A DNA stretch of 64,000 nucleotides from Cryptomeria japonica (taxonomy: Eukaryota > Streptophyta > Pinopsida > Cupressales > Cupressaceae), in the NCBI RefSeq assembly GCF_030272615.1, contig NC_081410.1:572521241-572585240 (forward strand). The letters run 5' to 3'. Made by a program: the position numbers and the translations under genes. The notes beneath the pieces were generated by a model. That model ran no database searches and was not told the origin of the DNA. It worked only from the letters and a program-made list of their open reading frames with translations. Shown piece by piece: positions 57,788-64,000 of this stretch. How positions within the stretch are numbered: the first letter of the stretch is position 1; each line of letters starts with the position of its first letter.

Positions 57788-58629
57788 ATCATAGTATGTA
57801 TTGAACAATTTTCTTTTTTTACTCTTAATTTCAAGGTTTTATGTTTTTTTTGTTTGGAATTTGGCATTGCTTGAAATAACTCTATTTTATGAAGAGGAAA
57901 AAACCAACACTTGCTATTGCTAAATCGCTAATCCATCCTATGAATCTATGATGCATATGCAAAACTTCAGCTTGTAAATTTGTATTCTCAAATTCTCCCA
58001 AGTTTTAACATTTTTGCATTTCTCTATTTATGATTACTAGGTTCTCGGCACTACTATTATCTATATTTAATTTGTCATGGCTTGAATTAATATTTAATTT
58101 TGAACTCTATTTTTTGAATAGGAGACATCAGACATGTAGCAATTGTTAAATTGATAATCTGACCTATGATGGCCATGTAAATCTATGTTGAGTTTTTGAT
58201 TTTGATGTTGAGTCTTCACATGTTGTAATTTGACCTAAAGCTATTGTTTCTCCCTTGTTTCTATAAAAGGGAATTCAGGGTCATTTCCGAAGGGTTCTGA
58301 AACTTTGTATTGACTTTTACATGGAGAATCACATAGAGTGGTGTATTACTATTGAATTAATTGTATCATATGGCTATATTTTGAAAGAATTAATGAAAAT
58401 CTAAGTTCTCAAACATGTCTAAATAAACATCTCTATATCAATAAACACATTATGGTCTTTTATTATGCTATTTTAAATCTAGAAATAGAAAGTTGAAAAA
58501 TACAATTACAAATCAATATTAAATTTTAATTGCAAAAAGTTAACAAACTCATAAAATGTCATCAAGATATCAACCATAATAATATGCTTTTGTAATATGA
58601 ATGATAAGATACAATAATAAGATAATAAA
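57788..58629. other. AT-rich region with a TATA-like site
   Basis: No coding frame is supported. CTATAAAAGGG near 58261 is a good TATA-like match, followed by about 160 bases that resemble the R-U5 part of an LTR. I could find no matching second copy, so the LTR idea is unproven. Confidence 0.4.
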
Positions 58630-61122
58630 TACCAATCTCTTATAGTTGCCATTCATCCTCATCAAATTCAAAGCTTTCTTGATTCTTGTCTGTTTTTTTT
58701 TCACTCTGAGTCTGCATACCTTCATTGAAGTGCATCTCAATGCTACCAGTAGGTCTAGTACATGAGTCAATAGTCCCACTAACACTTTGGTTTGAAGGGT
58801 TTCCCAAACCTCTTCTTTCACATTTGGACCTCCAGATTTCTAGTGCCCCATCGTAAGGAAAAGTGTGGACATTATACCTAGATGTATAGAGCCTCAAGCA
58901 ATTTTCCAAATTTGTGTCTAGTTTGTTTCTTAGCTTTGATTTTAGGAACCCCAAAGCACTGAAAACTCTCTCATCTTCCACCGAACCCAATATCATGGTA
59001 AGACATAAATCAGCAAGCTTCAAATATTTTGGCATTGAATCCTGCAACGTTGTGTTCTCAGCTATATATTTCCCAAGCCTTGTTACTGATCCCTCTTCAT
59101 AGGGGTTATCCATTGTACCATATTGTTCTCTCATAGTGTATGCAAAACAAGATGATTTCTCTCAAAGATGAGTTTTGTTTAATATTCCATTTATAGTTAC
59201 TCCATTCAATTCTTTGGATACACAAAATTGTTTTATCAAAGTCAGTAGCTTAATTTGAAAATCAGTTGCACTGTTGAGGCTTCAATATTGAGGAAACACA
59301 ATAGACATGGCTTCGAGTAGGTTGTCAGGAGGGAATCTTCTTCTAATTTGTAGGAAAGATCATATGTAATTTTCTTCACAAAAGTAGTTACAGTCTCAAC
59401 AATCTTGTTGAAATCTTCCCTTGTAACTCTTTCTAGTTTCTTCCTGGGGCGCTTTCCTGGTTCCTCGGGGTCGACCGTGGCATAAAAGTGCATTGGTACA
59501 TACCTCCCCATTTGCACTAATTTGTAAAAAGTTATCAGGATTGTTCAAATCTCTAATTGTCTTCCACTTCACAAATTTTTCATCAGATAGTGTTGGTTGA
59601 TTATGATAGAGATTATCGAGGGTCATGCATGTCATCTTATGCAACATAGCATATTCTGCAATATATAGAGCTCTTATTTGGGTAACCTTCATAATATTCC
59701 TCATTTCTTCTAGCATGGGCAAAAGAGATGCTAAAGTTAAGAGTGTCTCTAGATTACTTAACCTCCGAAGAAGGTCAGTAAATTTTGGTTGCTCTGATTC
59801 ATCATGAGTTGTGTGAAATAGTCCAATCAAGGATGGATATTCTAAAAAAAATCAATGTGTTGGACCATCCAAACAGATCCATCTAGTATCATTATCCTTG
59901 ACAAGCTTGTTCCCATTAGTTATTCCATCAGAAAAGTGTTGAAATTCCATAAATCGCTTGGGACTTCGACATAAGTGTCAGTAGAGTTCTCTGATTAAAA
60001 TTTTAATTTATTTTATCAAAGCATACTTGCTCACAATTCCAAAAGCTAGATTCATTTTGTGAGCCATGTAGTGAATTGTAGTAATGTACGGTGCAAATGA
60101 AGTTTCAATCTTTGTACAAAGACTATTCCTATGACCTTGCATTACTGAAGCTCCATCTGCTCTAACAACACCAAATTTTTGGCAACCGCCATGTCATCCA
60201 TACCTCCATATTCAATTAAACTTCTATTTACTAGTTGAAATAAATTTTTCATTGTCGCACTCTCCTTCATTTTAGTAACATATAGTAGATAAGGTTGGCG
60301 GACATGATTCTATACAGTATCAACATGCATGCATACCCATGAAGTATTTTCTATTGCCGTGACTTCGTCTAAAGAAAATGCAATAAAGTTTGACTCTCTT
60401 ATTTTTTCCTTTACATCTCCTTTTCCAACCTTAGCAAGACAACTTGCCCATTCCCATCCACTGTTTACTGACCAGTGTCTATTAGGATAGTTAGGAACTT
60501 TAAAAAAGTGTAATAAACCACTAATTGATGGGAAATTTTTCATAGCATGCCCTTTTCTCAAAATATAAAAAACAATGCTTAACTGAACAACTTTTCCCCG
60601 TTGTTCTATTTGCATTGCTTTTCCAAAACTAGCTTCAATAGAACCTTTAACTTCAATAGGCTTCATCTATATTTTCTCATGAAAATAATACTCTTCAGCA
60701 TTCCTCACATGCTTACATTCCTCCTTTTTTTTCCATCTTATCACTGATTTTTCAACTCCATCTATCTTTTGTTTTTCATAAACTTTACTCATATGCTTTT
60801 CTATGGTGTCAAATTTTAGCTACAACCTAATTTCCTTGTTATGTTTCCAAGTGCAAATCTTACACCTACATTCTATTGGAGGATCACCTTCAATTGGATT
60901 CTCCACTGGTTCAATGAATGGATACTTTGATGCCCAATTAATTTGAAAATTCCTCATTGACATATCCCACTCCCGATCCTTTTTTGATTGTGATTCATCC
61001 TTTTTTGATTTGGCTTTTCTTTCCCCCTTCCATGCATTATCATCAATAGCATTATCACCCAAGTCGATTATATCATCCCTGTTGAAATGTGGCAATTGAT
61101 CAACAAAGTACTGTACACTGAA
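58630..61122 (-). pseudogene. hAT-superfamily DNA transposase, decayed
   Basis: Read right to left on the minus strand. An N-terminal zinc-finger-like region lies near 60825-60960 (FQINWASKYPFIEPVENP, ECRCKICTWKHNKEI). SNFIAFSLDEVTAIE near 60385, within the open piece 60666-60310, carries the first catalytic Asp. RADGASVMQG near 60150, followed by HYMAHKMNLAFG near 60065, carries the second. The C-terminal hAT dimerisation domain (YLKLADLCLTMILGSVEDER, ALGFLKSKLRNKLDTNLENC) is open at 59134-58640. The order and motifs fit hAT transposases with a TTF/BED-type finger. Stops and shifts between the pieces make it inactive. No terminal inverted repeats are recognised, and the upstream side is cut by element G. 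Confidence 0.88.
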
Positions 61123-61124
61123 CA

Positions 61125-61541
61125 TGTATCCTCACTGGGGTCCAGGGTCAGGTCAGGCCCTAGGCAGGGGTTCGAGGGTGGCAACCCCCAAGAAAAGGGG
61201 GGGTTCGGGGGCAGGAGCCCTTGAGAAATTTTTGTTTTGGGTATTTTTTTGATGAAAACTGACATTGTAATAAAACCCTAAAAAAGCTGACTTTGTTTTT
61301 GCCCTAAAAATGCATGTTATAAGTAGTTGGGATGCTTAAGGCATTGTAATGTTGATGTACCATTTTTGCTGGATAATAAGAAAGATTGGATGATTGTGTA
61401 TGGTGGACGTAACCCATTCTGGGTGAACCACGTTAAATCTCTTTGTTATCTATGTCCTATTTTATTTCTTTATCTTTTGTATTTAAATTTGCATATAATT
61501 GTTAGTTCATATTTGCTTCAGAGCTGCTTGAAACCCTAACA
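61125..61541 (+). repeat. Element G, 5' LTR
   Basis: It starts TGTATCCTCACTGGGG and ends AACCCTAACA. A GC-rich block (about 61136-61230) contains CAACCCCCAAGAAAAGGGGG and GGGTTCGGGGGCAGGAGCCC, unlike the AT-rich remainder. The start is inferred from the TG dinucleotide and the hAT boundary. The partner LTR is outside the window. Confidence 0.8.
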
Positions 61542-61543
61542 AT

Positions 61544-61555
61544 TGGTATTAGAGT
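61544..61555 (+). other. Element G primer-binding site
   Basis: TGGTATTAGAGT, two bases after the LTR end, is a diverged initiator Met-tRNA primer site (usual form TGGTATCAGAGC). Confidence 0.85.
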
Positions 61556-61601
61556 GAGGTTTTCTGTAAATTGGCAAGACTTTCAGATTTGAGTGTGAGC
61601 A

Positions 61602-62440
61602 ATGGAGGATTCCAAATTCAAGGTCAAATAGTTTAACAACCGGAATTATCAATTATGGAAAATATAGATGGAGGATTACCTGTATCAAAAGGATTTGTGG
61701 TGGCCATTGGAAGGAAAGGCAAAGAAAGCGACCACAATGTCTGATGAAGAGTGGGAAATTTTAGATAGAAAGGCACTAGGATCCATTTGATTGTGCCTTG
61801 CACCGTCTATAGAATTCAATATAACAGAAGCAAAAATGACTGTAGATTTGATGGTGACATTGGCTAAGTTGTATGAGAAACCCTCAGCTTCGAATAAGGT
61901 ATTTCTTATGAAGCATCTATTTAATTTGAAAATGAGTGAGGGAGGATATGTAGTGGAGCAATTAAATGAATTTAATACAATTACTAGTCAATTGTCTTTG
62001 GTAAAAATTACTTTTGTAGAAGAGGTTAGGGCTCTCTTGATTTTATGTTCTTTGCCAGAAAGCTAGAATAGCTTGGTTATGGTTGTAAGTAACTCTGTCT
62101 CTGGTAAAAATACTTTGGTATTTGATGATATTGTTCGTGTTATCCTAAGTGAGGAAATGCAAAGGAAAAGCACAGGTGAGACTCCAACATCATCGGATAG
62201 TGTTTTGAATGTGGAGAACAGAGGAAGATCAAAGGAAAGAGGAAAAGGCCCTAGGAATGAGAAGTCACAAGGGAAGTCAAAGAAAGGACACTCTCAATCT
62301 AGAGGAAAGAAAGATTGCTGGTATTGCAGAAAGCCTGGTCATCTAAAGAAAGACTGTTGGTCTCGGAAAAACAAAGAAGGAGACAAAAATAAAAATAACA
62401 ATAAGGAAGCTAATATTGCAAGTAATACTTTACAAGATGC
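61602..62440 (+). pseudogene. Element G gag, broken by point stops
   Basis: From the ATG at 61602 the frame reads MEDSKFKVK, stop, FNNRNYQLWKI, stop, MEDYLYQKDLWWPLEG, the N-terminal gag signature. After a TGA and a TAG come KMTVDLMVTLAKLYEKPSAS, LMKHLFNLKMSEGGYVVEQL and the CCHC knuckle CWYCRKPGHLKKDC (about 62318-62360). The knuckle and its basic surroundings are intact. Each stop is one substitution from a plausible Gln, Arg or Trp codon, with no frameshift in gag. Confidence 0.9.
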
Positions 62441-62880
62441 TTTAATCTTATGTTTGGATAATGTTAATGATTCCTGGGTAATAGATTCTGGGGCTTCATT
62501 TCATGCTACACCCCATAGAAAATATTTTCTAATGTTCAAGGTGATTTTGGAGAAGTATATTTGGGTGATGATGAGACCTATCAAATTGTTGGAAAAGGAA
62601 AGATAAAGATCAAGTTATAGAATGGAAATGACTGGTTTCTGCAGGAGGTAAGACATGTTCCTAATTTAAGAAGAAATTTAATTTCTGTAGGGCAACTAGG
62701 TAGTGAAGGTTGCATTGTTACCCTCTCAGATAGTATATGGAAGGTTGCTAAAGGATCATTAGTAATAGCTAAAGGTGCAAAGGTAGGCACATTATATCTA
62801 TGTATAGGTAACACTTACTCTACCCTAGCCGCTACAGATAAAGTTACTGTAGGGATAACAACAATAAATGTTGCAAGAAC
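62441..62880 (+). pseudogene. Element G protease, frameshifted
   Basis: SWVIDSGASFHATPHRKYF (about 62470-62530) holds an intact Asp-Ser-Gly active site. Just after it (near 62540) one base is missing. The downstream sequence is then readable in the next frame as GDFGEVYLGDDETYQIVGKG, a TAG at a Gln position, NGNDWFLQEVRHVPNLRRNL and ISVGQLGSEGCIVTL. Confidence 0.88.
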
Positions 62881-63865
62881 AGATTCAATAATGTGGCACC
62901 ATAGGCTTGGGCACATAAGTGAGAAAGGGATGAAAACCCTTCCCTCCAAAAATCTATTGCCAGGACTAAAGAAGATTGATTTAGAGTTCTGTGAAAAGTG
63001 TGTTTATGGTAAACAGAAAAGAGTCAGATTTCTCAAGGTTGGGAAAAAGAAGAAGAGTGAGAAGTTAGAGCTTATACATTTAGATGTATGGGGACCGACT
63101 CAGGTATCATCTCTTGGTGTCTCTTGTTACTATGTTATTTTTATTGATGACTCAGCCAGAAAAATATGGGTATATTTCCTAAAACAAAAATTAGATGTTT
63201 TTGAAACTTTTAAGAAATGGAAAGCTTTGGTTGAGAATGAGACAGGAAAAAAGTTGAAGTGTCTCATAATGGATAATGGAGGTGAGTATTGCAGCAAAGC
63301 ATTTGAAGATTGTTGCTCCTTAAATAGGATTCAAAAGTAGAAGACAGTTCCAAGAACTCCATAGGAAAATGGTGTGTCAGAGAGAATGAATAGGACTATC
63401 ATGGAACACGCAAGGAGCATGAGATTTTATGCTGGATTGCCCTTACATTTTTGGGTAGATGCTATACATACTGTTGTCAATTTGATAAATAGAGGACCTT
63501 CAACCCCTTTGGATGGTGGTATTCCAAAGAAGGCATGGACTGGTAAAAAGGTAAATTATTCTTTTCTAAAAACTTTTGGTTGCGAAGCTTTTGTCCATGT
63601 TGATAAAGAAAATAGAACCAAGCTTGATGCTAAATCTCTGAAATGTACCTTCATTGGATATGGGATAGATCAATATGGCTATCAGTTATGGGATTTTGAA
63701 AATAAGAAAATAATTAGAAGTAGAGATGTTATATTCAATGAGAAGGTCATGTATAAAGAACAGATGCATGAAAAGAAGCATGAACAGGACAAACAAGAAT
63801 ATGTGGTGTTGGATGAGATTCCTAAAAATGAAATGCCACAAGTACCTGATGCTCAACAACAATAG
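62881..63865 (+). pseudogene. Element G integrase, two internal stops
   Basis: The zinc-binding pre-integrase part MWHHRLGHISEKGMKTLPSK ... FCEKCVYGKQKRV is followed by the catalytic core. The first Asp is in LIHLDVWGPT, the second in CLIMDNGGEYC and the Glu in NGVSERMNRTIMEHA. All three are intact. TAG codons at about 63337-63340 and 63361-63364 replace Gln codons of the conserved (Q)KTVPRTPQ(Q/E)NG block. The C-terminal part reads LKTFGCEAFVHVDKENRTKL and KCTFIGYGIDQYGYQLWD, ending at a further TAG after Gln-rich codons (63865). The motifs place it in the Tork/Tnt1 group. Confidence 0.9.
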
Positions 63866-64000
63866 ATTGTTCCACAAAATCCTACAAGTGTTAGACATTC
63901 TATGAGGACAAGTAGACCCCCTGAAAGATTTTCTCCTTCTTTGTATTCTATTTTATTAATGGATTCTGGTGAGCCAGAAGAATATGAAGAAGCAATGCAG

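Larger units (their letters stand above)
61125..64000 (+). mobile_element. Element G: Tork/Tnt1-like Ty1/copia retrotransposon, cut by the window end
   Basis: A short 5' LTR (61125-61541), a Met-type primer site, gag, protease and integrase are present. The last codons (RTSRPPERFSPSLYSILLMD ... EEYEEAMQ) are the usual lead-in to reverse transcriptase. RT, RNase H and the 3' LTR must lie beyond base 64000. Coding is broken by stops, most of them one transition from Gln, Arg or Trp codons, and one frameshift. It sits next to the hAT remnant, whose frame abuts the LTR start. Confidence 0.9.

Noticed and set aside
57788-58440. Possible LTR making H part of a large retrotransposon
   Set aside because: A TATA-like CTATAAAAGGG and R-U5-like sequence are present, but I found no second copy near 45600-46010 and no convincing primer or polypurine site.
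1-64000. tRNA, rRNA, CRISPR, riboswitch or bacterial-type operon
   Set aside because: No cloverleaf, rRNA core, spacer-repeat array or Shine-Dalgarno-linked gene series was seen. All features fit plant nuclear repeats.

Overview
This window is a stretch of nuclear DNA from a land plant, most plausibly one with a large, repeat-rich genome such as a gymnosperm. The plant assignment rests on Ty1/copia elements primed by initiator-methionine tRNA, a Ty3/gypsy element with a Tat-type gag, a plant-type LINE tail, and degenerate CCCTAAA (telomere-type) sequence at the left end. The species itself is inference and cannot be fixed from the sequence. I see no intact conventional host gene, no tRNA or rRNA gene and no CRISPR array. 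Most of the window is transposable elements at different stages of decay.

Layout. 1-2184 is AT-rich and scattered with CCCTAAA-like motifs. 2185-35550 was originally a short tandem array of a roughly 1.06 kb AT-rich unit. It was later split by copia element A (4571-11613) and copia element B (12034-34739), both minus strand and of one family. B was itself hit twice. A gag-only, non-autonomous plus-strand element C (12058-19986) sits in its left LTR, and the younger copia element D (26446-34081) sits in its right LTR. The target-site duplications, two perfect and two with one mismatch, allow this nest to be unfolded to the base. 35553-38424 holds a small tandem duplication, AT-rich DNA and the 3' remnant of a LINE. 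38425-41415 is a truncated copia element E with an internal deletion. 42302-43069 is a decayed reading frame of unknown family behind a TATA-like sequence. 43419-44083 is an orphan gypsy protease fragment, and 44672-45609 is a 265-bp tandem repeat.

The right third is the most informative part. A long, unrecognised coding sequence H (46012-46155, then 53907 to about 57787) has an N-terminal globular region, a Ser/Thr/Gly/Pro-rich linker and a C-terminal coiled coil. It is cut by the non-autonomous Ty3/gypsy element F (46156-53906; perfect CATAG duplication). F keeps a gag-protease frame of about 1,137 codons broken by only two in-frame stops, lacks any reverse transcriptase or integrase, and carries GC-rich hairpins in its LTRs and leader. 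Beyond H lies a decayed hAT transposase (58630-61122, minus). The 5' half of a Tork/Tnt1-like copia element G (from 61125) then runs off the window at the start of its reverse transcriptase.

How things work together: nothing here looks like an operon or a pathway. The connections are parasitic. C and F lack pol genes and would have needed enzymes from autonomous relatives. Most stops in D, E, G, H and the 42449 frame are one transition away from Gln, Arg or Trp codons, and several lost catalytic residues are G-to-A changes on the coding strand. That fits long-term cytosine methylation and deamination of silenced repeats. The best candidates for something undescribed are H, the F family and the 42449-43069 frame. 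I found no convincing evidence of a new functional system.
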